Below are positions 12,401-27,000 of a stretch of DNA of 64,000 nt, piece by piece; positions within the stretch are counted from its first letter, which is position 1; each line of letters opens with the position of its first letter. The translations under genes were made by a program, and so were the position numbers. Origin of the DNA: Fasciola hepatica (taxonomy: Eukaryota; Platyhelminthes; Trematoda; Plagiorchiida; Fasciolidae). A model generated the notes under the pieces. It was not told the DNA's origin. It saw only the letters and a program-made list of their open reading frames with translations, and ran no database searches. The stretch is taken from contig CANUEZ040000159.1 of assembly GCA_948099385.1 (NCBI GenBank), positions 7,272,501-7,336,500 on the forward strand, written 5' to 3'.

Positions 12401-15400
12401 GGAAAATCTATGGAGGATTGTAAGGCTAACATCTTCGACGCGACTAAGATCAAACTTATCCCTCGATGATTGGAGCAGACGATTCTAGCCTCTTGTATTC
12501 AAAAAGGATAGATGCACAGTTTCAACTTCGTGGGACGCATTCGTGGAGCCAGATCTCGGTAAAGAGGCTGGTGTTCGCTTTGAAGAAGGGCGTACCACCA
12601 TCTTTGAAGAGAGTCAGAGAGAGTACTTTAAGGCCGGGGGCTTTATTGCGCCTCAGGAAATGGAGCGCACGATCGACTTCGGTGAATGGGACAGTACAGA
12701 CCGTCCATGGAGCGTGAACTGGTTCGAACGAACCACCATGTGGAGGCTGGCTCTGAAGGTTAATGAAACTGTTTCTCAAAGTGCTCTACCTACCGATCCA
12801 TGCGCCGTAAAAGCTGATGGATTGGTTGGTCATTTAACTCGCAGATCATCTCGCTCACTCCAGGCTTCTTGTGCCCTGTGGATCGGATGAGTTAGAAAAG
12901 TCTCCGAGTATTTGTCGGTGGTAGCAGCTTGTTCCATTTCGGCCGCGAATTCAGACCACTGATTCTCCCGGCGCAAGCTTGTAATCAGTTTTATTCGTAG
13001 TTGGAGACGGGCACCATGGTTTTCGCTTCTGGCGGCTGTCGAATATTTCCAGGGAACTGGATGAGATCCGGTGCATAGCTACATGCCGTGTGTCTAATCC
13101 ACACGATGTAGTACTCGCTACTTTTGTAGCGCTGCGGATATGTTGCCAGTGGTCTGAAAAGTCATCGTGTGTGTGTGTGTTTGTTCACTTAACTAGGCAG
13201 TGAGCTCATTCTGATATTTCTTGTACTGAGGTCCCGCAAAGTTGATCCTCGTCTACTCGTTTGTCGGTGAACATTCGACTTGGTGGAAAACCGTAATATG
13301 AAGTCGACACACACGAGAGCGTGATCAGAATCTAGATATGTACTCCAGTACGACCTACCAGACTCGGTCGTGTCACGCCAATGGTAGCTTTTGGCTGTGC
13401 AGTTTATTTGTGTCCAGGACTGATTGGGAGATGGCGGTTGCCATGTGACTGTGCGACGAAAGCTGCGCCGGGAGTTCGTGACCGACAAGAATAGGCAATG
13501 GTCTGTTATCCGTGCGTCGATGGCTGGCGCCACTTTGGCCTCCAACCAGTCGCTTACCTGGGCCTAGATGACTAATCAGGGCGTTCAGATCTCCATCCGG
13601 TATCAATATGTGTGTATGAGATGCCTTTCGAAGAAGTTCGTGAAGTCGCTGGTTGAATATATCTGACCGTATCTGGACTACAGTCAGCAGGAGCGTAGGC
13701 AGCGATAACAAACAAGCAACGGTTGCCATCGCGACCGTTTTTAACCCTGAACGGGTCCTCTGTGCGAATCGCACACAGTCTGCTGTTGATTGGGATCCAG
13801 TCACAAGGTGCAGTTTCAGCTCTAATACTCAAAGCGATTCCCGCACATGCATGACCAGATGCAGAATTGGCGGCATCTCCGGATAAGCGCAGAGTGTAAG
13901 CATGTCCCGAGGGCGTATTCAGACGGACTATGCCAGTGGAGTCGTGGATGTGGCTCTTGGCAAGCAGCAAACTTCAATGGCCAATGTCTCTAGGGTGCGC
14001 GCTAAAGCTGTTTGTTGGCCTATTTGCTTTAGAGTGCGTAGGTTGGTTTTCGTGAACTACATATAGCAGAAAGAGAAATCCCATTTTTATGCCCAGCGTC
14101 TTCGTCAAGGGCGGCCTGAGAAGCACTTGGAATAATAGTGTTAATATTGTTGTGTAAAAGGGTGGGTGAAAAAGGGAGGTGTCGTAATAGGTGGTAGTTG
14201 GTTCTGTCCGACCATCAGCATCTCAGTCATATCTTAAGTAGCTTGGATGAGTGAGTAAAGTTGGGCGTGCGAGTAAACGATCATATATACATGATGGGAT
14301 TCATCATGCAGCATCAGCACACAACTCACCATTGAAAACCATGGAAACACTGTACACGTGTTTCATCCTTGTTAGGACAAATCCACCTAGCTCCAACTGT
14401 AGCTCGGACTCGGGGTGAACGATGTCCGTCCCGTTCAAAGGTAGGGAATGCGACGAAATTCAGGTACGGTGAGCGCCTCCTGGTTTGAATTTAATGATTC
14501 GTCTGCTAGATGGACAAACGTCTACTTCCCCGCTTGGGTCCATTCAGTATAACCATATTGTACTCCAAACGACGTTTACAGAGCTGAAATTACTTCATGC
14601 AGACAAGTCAGGCGACAAGATCTGTGATCTAGGACTTGATAAAGCCTTCTTGTTCCAAGAACTCATTTGTTCAATTAACACGTTGATTTCAACAAATGCT
14701 ATGTTACCCTGATAGAAGTGGAAATATTGACGGAAGGGTAACAGCATCACTATCAGTTCCAGTGAATTATTCGCGAATTCGTGTTCGACAACGAGTTCCA
14801 GTTCCCATCGAGAATTTACAACGAATGCTCTGCAAATTAACGCTGATGCTTGGATAGTATATTTTAGGTGGTAGTATCGGTAAAAATAATTTATTCGATA
14901 GAGAGTCTGTGCAGTTTTATGTTTTTGTCCAATTTATTGATACCAATCGGTCCACTGATTGCATGTAGATGTTTGTGGGATGTTCTTCTGTAGATAAATT
15001 TGGAATAGTGGTCTAGTTAAATGCCATCGACTTACCTGTCTGGAGTTTCTCAATCTTACTAATAACTTGTGATGTAAGCGTGTATATTAACTTTCGCTTG
15101 TCATTAGGCTGCTTTGCGCCGCACTATGGAAACGGAGACGCGCACTACGCGGTTCTGTCTGACGTGTAACTACGTGACCCGTATAATCGATCCAATCACT
15201 AGCCGTTGTGCCAAGTTTCGCTTTCGCCCTTTGGACAACGAGATCGCACGAGCTCGTCTCCGGCACATTGCTGATTCGGAGGCTCTCAATGTGTCTGATG
15301 AAGTGAGTACTCCTCCATCATGCTTTTGTGCCAGACCGTCACCGCAAATTCATCGACCAAGCGATGCGAAATTTTCATGATGACTTCTACTTTGTTTTAT

Positions 15401-18400
15401 GTATTTAACCAACCTATATCTATCCATTCGTGATTACGTTACTTTTATTTTCAAATCTAATCCGACTTTTCGATGTAAAAATGCATGGGGATCTTCCATT
15501 AAATACGATTCAGACTCCTCGTGTCAATACATTTTCTGAAAAAATCTAATAGACTTGTGACTATCTGTCAAGTCCAAAGTGTATACGGCAGCAGGGAGGC
15601 CAGTTTCACTACATGCCTCTGTAAGTTAAATTTCGGGAGTGGAAGGAAGTGCAAAGTTCGGTGTCCACTCGACAAATTTTAGGATGCCACTCAACGTGTC
15701 TGTTAGATCCACGAGCCAAATTCTAACGCGATAGGGTACGTCGAGTGTCCAGACCAGTATAGAAGTTACGCGCAGCGTCAGAAGACTAAGCCCAACCCAA
15801 GGTAAGGTTTATGTACGTATTTATGTGGTACTTTATAAAAACGGTTATTACAATTCTTATTGTGTAAACATCAGTTCGTGGCGTCCTCCAGAGAGTTCAC
15901 AGAACAACCAATATCCTGGAAACAGTGCGAAAACAAGCCAGCTTTAAGGAGACGTTGTTTATCAATGGAAAGATGTGTTATTTAAACATTTAAGGTCGAA
16001 TAGCACATCGGTGCATTTTAGGACGTTGAGGTAAAGAGAAAGGGAAATGAACCGTTAACAAAGTTCATTCACTGTTTTGAAGAGCATCCGAACTTCCGTT
16101 TTCGTTATAAAGGCATCGAAGTACGACATCATCTGTGCACTTACAGCCAATGGGATCAAGGGGAATGGGGAGTTTACTAAAATAAAGAGAGAAATAAAGG
16201 AAATAGAATGGTACGCTGAGAAACACCAGAGATAGATTGAGGAAAAGAACAGTGCCATGAGAAGAATATTGGGCGATTAGGAAAATAGTCAAATGTAGTT
16301 CAATGTACGACCCAAGATGTCTGGCCTCATCCGAAGGGCATATGAACTGAGCAATCGGCCACTGGCCCCCAGTGGGCTACGGACTCCCCGTTTCGTCCCA
16401 CTGCTTTGTAGATGAAGCTTTGGCTAGCTAAAGCCTTCGGTTGTGGACGCCTAAGAAAACCATCTGCTTTGGTCCGGGTAACCTAGCAATATTACGCCCA
16501 GAAACAAAAGAAATCATGGAATGTGACTCCATGTACCTCTTTTGTGCTGTTTTGTTTAGCACACAGCTTAAAACCAGGCAAGTGTGGATATATAATATAA
16601 TACTGCTCTTCAACTTTGGTAGTTGACAGAACTTCGCTTTCGCTCGGACCGTTATCGTACCGGATTTGCTGATGGTTTTTGCATTTATCTTCTCCCGGTC
16701 TCGGGGTTTCTTGATTATCGCTTCTCCCTATAGTGATGAGAATACCTGTCAGGAAGTCGCAATATTCTCTCTGAAACAAGGAGGCTGGTTCGAAGTGGGT
16801 GTGTGATGTGCGGTCGCCCAACCCATCCTCATCCACACCACATATTCGCTCAAGTCGAACACAATCGGTCATGCATAGCCAGTCCAGTAAATTGGGCGAA
16901 GTTCAACTTATCATGTGATCACATGGGTCTGGCAAGGAGGCAATCCAAGTATATTCCGAAAGAATGTGTAGTCAGTTAATCAGTCAATGGCATATGAATG
17001 CAACGAACGAGAACGCACTCATCCAAATATAGATATTAAACGTCTGAGATTCATAGATATTTATTGTTGTGCGATGCAACAGTTGTTCTGAGATGACACC
17101 CATGGATACCGACATATCCTCTGGCAGGAGATAGTCGTCTAAAAAGGAAAAGAAGACGCAGAGGCCGAGCGTTTACTGTTCGGTTTAGTGACGAAATAAA
17201 GCAGCTGAGCTGAGAGGTACAGAGACGGGGTGCTTTGGGATGCTGCGGTCCTTAGAAAAATGAAGAGGGGCTTTTACCCAAGCCGTCTTGTCCCGATCTG
17301 GCTATTAGTTTGAGAGCATATTTGAGAAGGAAAAAATACTCGTTACAGTTTTTGCATATTTTATGTGGTCGTTTCTTTCAAAAAATCCTGCTTGTCTATG
17401 GAAATAACGTTTTTTGTTTCTCTTCCCGCCTTTGCTTTCAGGTGCTAGATCATGTGCTATGTTTGTCGCATGGTGATCTTCGTCGGGGTATTACCATGCT
17501 TCAAAGTGTGTGTCAGCTGATGAACCCGGCGGCTGTGGACCCCACTTCTGTATGGGCCCCTACCGCGGATCAGTTGGATGAAGTTGCAGCGGTTGTACCA
17601 AATTCCATACTAGATTATGTGCTCCAGTCTGCGAGAACCGGGCGCTTTGATGAGGTGCAGTCCAACATTAAGGTCAGGACGTTCTCCGCATTGTTCTTAT
17701 CAGAATGTTCAATGAGCTGGGAAGTTGTTTTAGGGCCGATCGTTTTTCGTACTTTGTTTTTACGCGATGTTGACTAAATAGAAAAGCGTTTAATGTGATG
17801 GTTCATCATGATACAGTTTCGTTTCACAGAAGCTTGCTTGTGTCCCGAATTGCCCCTTCCCGCAAGCGGTGTGTAGTAGAACGGCTCATGAAAAATTCTA
17901 AGAACTAGGTACTAAGTGCCGTCTCCAACGTCGCTCAGCTATTTGCTCGAAGTAGCAACTCTAGCTCATGCACAACCAAGTGCTACCTGTCGGCAACAGG
18001 TTTCTGGGTTGGGAGCCAGTGACTGAACGATCGGTTCACACGCCTTTTGGAAAGCGGTCTGCCAATCGACGATGTCCAACGCGTCCTAGTGAATTTTGCC
18101 CCACTCAAGATAGCTCAGTAAGGGGTGAGATGCAATGGCCTCATTTAGTGGTGAACGAAATTCGTGCATGTCACGCTGCTGTCCATAGGTTTCTGTGCCT
18201 TTTATGTAAAGTTCGCAGCCAAGCGAAAAATCCAACACGTACCCAAACAACGCCACGTCGCTTTTGTCTGGCTACTCAACCTCGGCTTGTTCGATGTGAG
18301 TCAGGAGTGACCCAGACACGAATGATTACCAGGAGTTACAGCTATGATTCATTTGTGGACTCTTCAAGAAGAGTATTCATTCACACTCCAGATGATTCAA

Positions 18401-18415
18401 AATGAATCCCAGCAA

Positions 18416-18481
<66 letters not shown>

Positions 18482-21400
18482 ATTCGCTACAGAGTTAGCC
18501 TGTGCCGTTGGCCACTGGTGCCGGTGCTACACTCTGTGACATATGTACCGACGTACCTCGATCAGTAGTATCCTCTTCTTGTCTACTTCTCGTGTTCGAT
18601 ACTCTACATGGACTTGCACATCCAGGCATCACAGCCGCTCTTTGACTAGTCACTGCACGATGCATCTATCCGTCCTTGACTAAAGATGTTCGTATTTGGT
18701 CAAAACAATATTTACAGTGCCAGTGATCTAAAATGTATAGGCATGTAGCTTCGCCTATTAGTACTTTCGCTACGCCTGAGGCTCACATTGATGACATTAA
18801 CGCAGACATTGTGGGTCCATTGAGTCCGTCACGGGTACACCGTGTGTGCATCGACAGATTAACCAGGGGACCCGAAGCTTCATATTAGATTCGATCTCGA
18901 AAAAACCTCCTGAAGCTCCTACCACCATGTTGCATTTTATGCTTCCAGAACCTCTTCTCTTTATTTCTTCGAAACCTCATTCATTTCCCCCTTATTTATC
19001 CTTTGATTCAACTGCGCTACATTCCGTAGATTCTGTCTTTTCACTTGGTTTACCAATAACTTCTTCCATATCTCAGCTCATCTCGTTTGCTGCGCACAAA
19101 CTTGGTTTGCTGTCTAACGTCAGGCGCGTCTTCTCAACAACTTATTTTCTGCACTAAAAAGCTGAAATCCATCCCGCACTTGAATGCCGCAGTAACGTTT
19201 GGGATGGGGCTTCCTCTACCGCTATTTCTCATCTTGATCGGGTTCAACTAAACGCCATTCCACTGATAGACGATCCTTTTTAACCTCCAATCTGTAGTCA
19301 CTAGCCCATCGTCGGTCGGTTACCTCGTTGTCCCCCTTCTACCGGTACTATTTTAGATTTTGTTCTTCTGAGCTTGCTCCGTCAATTCTTCCCAAAGTGT
19401 TTTCCCAAGTAGCTAGTCATCTTTAGTAGGTTTCTGTCCCTGGATTTTGTACTTTTACCTTTCAGTCTTCTTTTTCCCCCGGACCGTTGAACCATGGAAC
19501 AACCTCTCTTTTTGTGTTCCCAGCCACTTAAAACCTCTCTCTCATTAAAAGCAGGGTCAATAAACTGGTTCTTACGTGAAGGTTCCCCCACAACCTACAT
19601 TAACAGTATGTCTTTTGATTACGAGGTCTGTCCCTTATGCCGTAATTCACTTTGCGCATAATAAAAAAGACCTCTGCCTCCCTCCTTGAAAATTGTCAGT
19701 AATAACCCATCGGGTTCAGCAGCTTTGCATTTTTTTAAATTACGTACTTCCCGGATAACCTCTGTTTCTAACCAAAGTGTGATATCTGCCTGTATCGTTT
19801 TCCTTAGTAAGAATAAACGGAAGGTATAGCGTGGAACGGAGCCAAATACATTGATCTTCAACGTTCCGGACGACGTTTGTGATGGTGAATCAGCCTTTCG
19901 TCGTATTCTTTGGTTACTTCATTTACACCTGGGTTCGATAACCCGGTACTTCACATCAAAATGTTGCCAATAGCTGTAGTCTTTTCCATTTCCATACATT
20001 TCACAATCCAACACTTTCTGTTCGTTTCTGAAACTCCTAGTAAGTTGATGCCTGAGTAATTTGCACTGTTCACTGACTGTGGTTTCCGGAGGGATAGGAC
20101 TGCACACATCTAACAAAATGATTGATGTTGAAGGTATTCATCGTTTGTGAGGCCTACTTGAACTGGAGTCTTGCGTGGCACTGAATCTGTTGTCATTGTT
20201 CACCTGGGTTCTAGGCATCTAGTTGCATCGATAACCGCATAGAAAGCTCTGTCTCGAAAACATGACGGCGGTTATCTTTTAGAAACGACTGTGCGCTACA
20301 GGTAGCTTTGCGCGCTTTAATTCTTCTTTGCTTTTCAGGAGTAGACGAATAAGGATCTGGCAAGTCATTTCAACAGTCACCAGGGTCTCGTTGATATGTC
20401 GGTTTCTAGTGTTTGAAGGTAAATTACACCCCCTACTTATGACGTGTCACTCTTACTTTTCCGTCGGAATCTAAGGCTGGCTTCGGATGTACGAAGTGTA
20501 GCTTGAACCGAAAAATACTCCGGAGGTACACACCGGGACACGATAAGTATCCTCGATCCCTTTCGCGATATCCCTATGTACCAATCTTTAAATGTAAAGT
20601 ACCGTAGTTTCCTTAGATCCTGAACGGTCTGCACAATGAACGTAATCAAAAGTGGTTTCTTTTTTGTTGTATCATTTTACGTGAAGCTTCTTGTGTTCAT
20701 TCGGCTATGTTCCTTATTTTCTTCTATGTTAACTCGTGGTTAAACGCAATATTCCATGGGTGGTCAGCTCAATTTAGGTTCATCACCAATGGATTCTACG
20801 GGTAGTAGGACGGTTTTGAATGTCGTAGCTCAGCTAATTCAACTGTAAAGTAAATGCTTCAGAATACGCGAAATACAAACACAGTCAAGTGAATGAAAAA
20901 TATGAATACATTCGTTTCATTAGCTGAAACGTTTGGCCATTCCTCAGAAATCGAGTTGTTAAATTTCGGGAACTCTAACTCTACAGGTACTTTGAGTCAA
21001 ATTGATCATATCGCCGTAAGTTACCGGTGACGCAGTTCTGTTCAGAACTGTAGATCATACTGGTCCACGTACGTAAAGTCGGACCATGCATTAGTTTTGA
21101 TGCGATTATCACTCCAGCTCCATGGTCATCGTCGCAAACCGCAAACCGGATTAGCCGTGCAACGTAAGTCTGATCCAGAAGTACGCACCTGGTATGAGCA
21201 GAAGCTAGCACATGAGCTAGGATCCACGACGAACAGTGATGTAAATGAGCATTGGGCTCATATCAAACAGGCGATGCACTTTGCAGCAGGTTTTGCCTGT
21301 GGTCCTAGATCCGTTGTCCATCAAACACACTGGATCTCGCAAGAGTCGCTGAGTACAATGGAGCGAAAGCGTCAGCTCTCGAACCGTAGGGAGATAAATA

Positions 21401-24018
21401 AGATGCGGAGAAAGCTACAAAGGCAAGTTACGCAAAGCCTTAAGAATGATCGCGAAAATTGGTTGATCAAGGTAGCCGAAGAAATGGAAATAGCATCTGC
21501 TTCAGGTGACAGTCAAAGACTGTTCAAACTTATTCGTGACACCGGTGAACGGCGCATCCAGGTCAGTGGACCGATTTGCGATAGAAATGGAGAACCCATT
21601 TGTGGCTGAGAGCAAAGACTTGGCCGTTGGGCTGAATACTTCAAGAAACGGTTTAACTGGCCGCGGGCTAGTGTAGTTAACCCTGTGTTAACAACTGCGA
21701 TTCCTTAGGTGGTATCACTTGAGCCCTCGTCGGAAGTGAAGGTGGAGTCATGCATTCGATTACTAGAGCGAGGGAAAGCGGCAGGTCCCGACGAACTTTC
21801 CCCAGTTCTTTTCAAACTGGGTGGGAAGGTTTTGATAAAATCACTTACCGCTTTGCTCCTTGACATTTAGAACGAGGGGCGTATTCCGTTAATATGGAGC
21901 GAGTCATTGATTGTTCCCATCTTCAACAAGGGAATACGCAATGACTGTGGTGATCATCGTGGGATTAGCTTAATTCCGATAGTCACCAAAGTATTAGCTT
22001 CGATTCTGCTGCACCGTCTTACGCCCACTCGCGAGAGGAATGCCCGCGAACAGCAGGCTGGATTCCGCCCAGGTCGAGGGTGCATGGACCAGATTTTTAC
22101 TCTACGCCGACTACTTGAAACGCGTCACGCACATCGCCGACCGACAATAATGATTTTCTTAGACTTGAAAGACGCTTTCGATTCAGTTGATCGAACAGCG
22201 CTTTTCAGTGTTCTTCATCGGAAAGGTATGTCCCGGAAGTTCGTGAACCTACTGAGACTATTGTATTCTCATACTTCTGGCCGCGTTAGAGTTTACGGTG
22301 ATCTATCCGGTCGGTTCGAAACGACCAGTGGTGTTCGACAAGGATGTCCTATGTCTCCATTCCTGTTCAACTTCGTCATGGACGAGATAATGGACAGTGC
22401 GCTGCAAAATCTTCAGGATGTAGGCGTCGAACTAGGGAATCGTGGAAAGCTGTGATCTAGATTACGCGGACGACGTTGTCTGTTTGTTCGAATCCACGGA
22501 ACATGCTCAACGTGCACTAGATAAACTTGGGAGAGCTGTAGTTCTATCCAGCATGCGCTTTGCACCTTCAAAGTGTAAAGTGATGTTACAAGACTGGACG
22601 CCAACGATTCCGAGCTTGATACTCGATGGGGAGGTGCTATCAGTCGTCGATCACTTCACCTACCTCGGCAGCAGCGTGACGAAGGATGGGAGCACAGTAG
22701 TAGAGGTTAGCACGCGTATATCTAAGACTCGAGAAGCGTACACAGGACTGAAGCACTTGTGGCGTCGATCTGATATTTCACTGAAGTTGAAAGGTCGTGT
22801 ATGCTGTGCCGCAGTGCGTTCAGTTTTGTTGTATGGTTGCGAAACTTGGAGTCTGTGTGCAGAAGATATTCGTCGTCTTGAGGTTTTCGACCATCGATGT
22901 TTACGTAGTATCGCTAAGATCGGATGGAATAGCCGAGTAAGTAATGCTGAGGTCAGAAATCGAGTATTGGGTACTAGTTCAGAGAATATTCTATCACAGC
23001 GTGTCTAGCTTAGTAGACTTTGTTGGTTGGGGCATGTGTTACGTATGTCAAACACGTCTGCTGTACCGTGTCCTATTCTCCGTTCCTCCTAGGGAGTGGA
23101 AGAGACCACGTGGAGGTCAACAGATGACGTGGCAGCGAGGAATGAGAAAATGTACGGCAGACTTAGGAAAAGTAGGTGCTTCATGTCTTCGTGGTTGGGG
23201 TCCAAAAGATCCGTCAACCAGTTGGCTGGAGACACTGAAGGATATGGCTGCGAACCGCGAACAGTGACGATCGTGTGGTCACTTTCTATCGGATCAGAAT
23301 GACTGATCGATGTGCGTTTGTATCGTTAGACTGTGTAGTCTGAGTGTTGGCTACTAGGGCATTTTTTCCTTTTTCGACCCATGTAGGTCCACTCCCTATC
23401 CATCTTGTATATTCATACTTTCTTATTCAGCGTGCAATATGGTGAAAAAGACAGTGATCAATGGGGCTTGCCCTACTGTTTAACGCTGTACGATGATGAT
23501 GATGATGATGGGAACTCTATCAGGGAGTAGTTAATCTTTTCACATCTAAGCGATAAAATATGTCAACATTTAGACCGTTTGAATGAAGAAATATAGTGAC
23601 TAACCTTGTTTATGGACCCCAATTTATTGCGGAATAACAGAATCTGTTGGTGGAAGGACATTCAGCGCATCAAGCTATTGATCAGTTTCAAGAATTGATT
23701 CTTGCGGATGAGAACATGCCTGATATTCGGAAAAGTGAAGTGCTGGAAACATTGGCGGTATGTTCATACGGCTTTTGGTCTTTTATCGAGTTGTTTCACG
23801 TAACCCGCTGTAAAATGTGCATGTAAGTAGTAGAGTCGGCAACAGTGAAGAATCGGAGGGTGGATGACTTTTGTCTTTCATGTATCAGCAGGAAGTAGTA
23901 CGTAAAAGAGTGGGTAAACGTTTCCCCCAGAAGGGTACGACTTTTTTCAGGGCTATTGCCACTCACCAGGTATGTGAATGCGCTACTTATGCCCACTCAT
24001 CTTTCTAGTTGTACACCT

Positions 24019-24091
<73 letters not shown>

Positions 24092-27000
24092 CTATCTGGC
24101 AAAAAATGCCCTGGATTGTATGCTTGAGGTGTTGATCACCGGTACCGAGATTCGCTAATTAAAACTTCAAAAACAGGCTCATTTTAGCGCGGAGTGATCG
24201 CACAAAGCTACCGACGTGCTCCTATCGTACTGTCGGCGACATATCCACCAATATGGACGCGCCCATCGCTTATAAACCGGTCATGTTGGATTGGTTTTAA
24301 AGGGCTTGCATGGAAAATCTGAGTGAAACAGCAGCTTAAGTAATATTCGCTCCACAGTATGTCATCCATTGCCACAGTATTTATCGCTAACTTGTTCATG
24401 GTTCAGTCGGGTATACTCACATTGGTCTCCTGAATTAGCGAGTATTTAGTAAATCTTAGCCCGTTGTGACAACCACTAACAGTTCATTCATTGCAGTGGT
24501 TCACTGATTTCTACTTCTCAACAGCAGTCTAACTCAAATATCAAAACAATCATCAGGATTGAGAATCAGGTGGAAACCTGCAAGTAATAGTATCATTTTG
24601 GCTCCCAAGTTGTGCAAATGTAAGTGTCACTTTTCATGTCACGTAGTCATATCTTCCTGCATGTAATCACTGATTAAATAGATCACGTGGTCGTGTAACC
24701 CACTGTGGAAACCCGATGCGCTCTAAATGGCCAAGTGCACTGGTTCGGCTTTTAATACTTTCCTTCCATGTTACGGGCGGACTATTCAATGACTTTTATC
24801 CTATCAAAGTGATTTCCATCCATCTCTATCTGACATCTAGATAAAGTCTTTAAGTGAAATTATTGCCATCGTAAGACCACGCACTTTAGAGATCTAACCC
24901 GTCGTCGGATTGGTGCTTGCTTTGGCTTATTTATCTTTTGTCGTAGACTGTATTGAACTTATTGATTACAGTGCCCTATTTCAACTAACTTAGTCTATTA
25001 AGCTTGCGTCTGATCTTATAGGATGTCACATGTGACATGTAAAATCGTGCTTTCTTGAAAACAGCGTCTTCTGTTGGACGTAAAAGCAACACATGCTACT
25101 TTAGTATTTATGATTTACGATTCCATTTCGATGTTTCCAGGAACATGGTTAAATTAAGATTTCTCTAACGAAGATTTGATAATGATTAAAGACTCGTGCT
25201 CATAAGTCGCGAACAAAGTTTCCAATCAGTTGGGAATGCCATTACCAAATCGATCTACTGTTGCTTCGTTCGATTTAGAACTGCGTCGTGAACAAAATTT
25301 CTGCACGAGTGATCTTCTGTTGTATGTGCAGTCAAATATTCCTAAAAAGGCGCTTTAGAAAAGTAACATCTACGGTAAAATGATGCAAACTGTCAAGAAC
25401 GGGGTTGGAGAAATCTCAGCTGCGCTAGGAGGAGCTGGTAAAACGTTCCTAATTGGATTGATTCCAGCAGCAATTCGATCCTAAATTGACATGGCCGAAG
25501 CTCTTGTGTCGTCTGAATCAGCCGCGACATTGCTACCAGAGAGAAGAACTGCTTATTCCGCTTTGAAATTTCCAATGAACATACAGTCCGTTGCACCTTT
25601 CACGTGCAACATTTCCAAAGCATCCGGCATGGAAAAAGACAAAGTGTGAAATGTACCTTCCCATTTGTAATTTCATTTGAACGAAGAGATGAGAACGTGT
25701 ATAAAGACGAAGCAAGTTGCAACAAGCGGAAGACCATCGATCCGATTGCGATTTGCTGCGAAAGACCCAAGCGGATTTTTCATAACCTAAATACTAGTGA
25801 TTTATTTCGTTACTATGCCATAGTAGGCAGTTTGTCCAGTAAGTTTGAAAACACTTGGTTTCAGTCGAATGCTAGTTCTTACTACTGATAAAAACGTCAG
25901 TAGCCAAAACTCAAGTATGTCCCCATGGCCTGGAGGGAAAAGCCCATGGAGTGTACCCGTGACACTGACACCTTTGTTTACTATTTTGAATGCCACAACC
26001 GTCTCCCAAATGGACAAACAGATATGCCGAGATGTTTATACTATCGCTTGGCACTTCCATTGGTTGCGAACTGCTTTGGATACGAGAACCCACTAACGCG
26101 TCATACAGCAACTTAATATCTCATCCGCGACTGCATGATTTCGAATTACGCCGATTGCTTCACCAATTGTTGCTCTTGTCGTTTTCGTCCACCAGTCTCT
26201 AGTTTTGTTGGGTGATTCCTCTCTACGAGCCGTATGAATTACCAATTATTTGGATAACATCGTGGGGATTGATGATGTGGGGTGCTAATAATAAATTATG
26301 TCATTTCGTTTTGCATCGTGCCAAAAAAGACGAAAGTTTTAGCTTTTTCTGGGAACGATTTCCCGGTTCTTTATCAACCCCCATCGATTTTTTCCTTCGA
26401 ATGCAAAAAATACGTACGCCCACTACTAAAAGGTTAACCAAATGGAAATGTCATGTATTCTATCTGTTCATTCTAACCGTGAATTATCAAGAAACTGGTA
26501 AATCAGTCGGGTGCATATTTCACGATTACGTTTCGACCTTTACCTTCATTCCAAAACCACTGTTGATAAAGAAACCTCGTTCCTTTAGTTACCCACCTGA
26601 ATTCATCACGAAAAGCCTGCACCCTAACGTGATGAAATGGCTTGCGTGCCTCGATGACCCAAAGAGGTTCCTTAAGCCGGGGATGCAGTCATTCCTCACA
26701 GGTCAGTGGGTAGAGACCGGACGAAGTCCAGTCGCTGAACCGGTTGATGGGCAACATCTGGTTCTAAACACTATGCCCCTGGAGAGGACACTCCAGCGAA
26801 TAAACACAAAAAGAAGCAGTTTACCGGTCAAAAAGCCTCTACCGAGTGAACGTAGGAGTGGAGTGCCTGGGGTTTTCTCGACAGTGGGAGAAGTTGTCGC
26901 ATTCCGTTGAGCAGCTATCGCCCGTCTAAGTTGGGTGGCCTCCAGCCCAAAGGATGCTGCGCCGTCCACGTCCCGCTTGCTCCATTGGGTGCATGGGGCC

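Noticed and set aside
26212..26910. 232-codon open stretch inside RFC4 intron 7
   Set aside because: No recognisable domain, unconvincing composition, and near repeat sequence. Likely chance.
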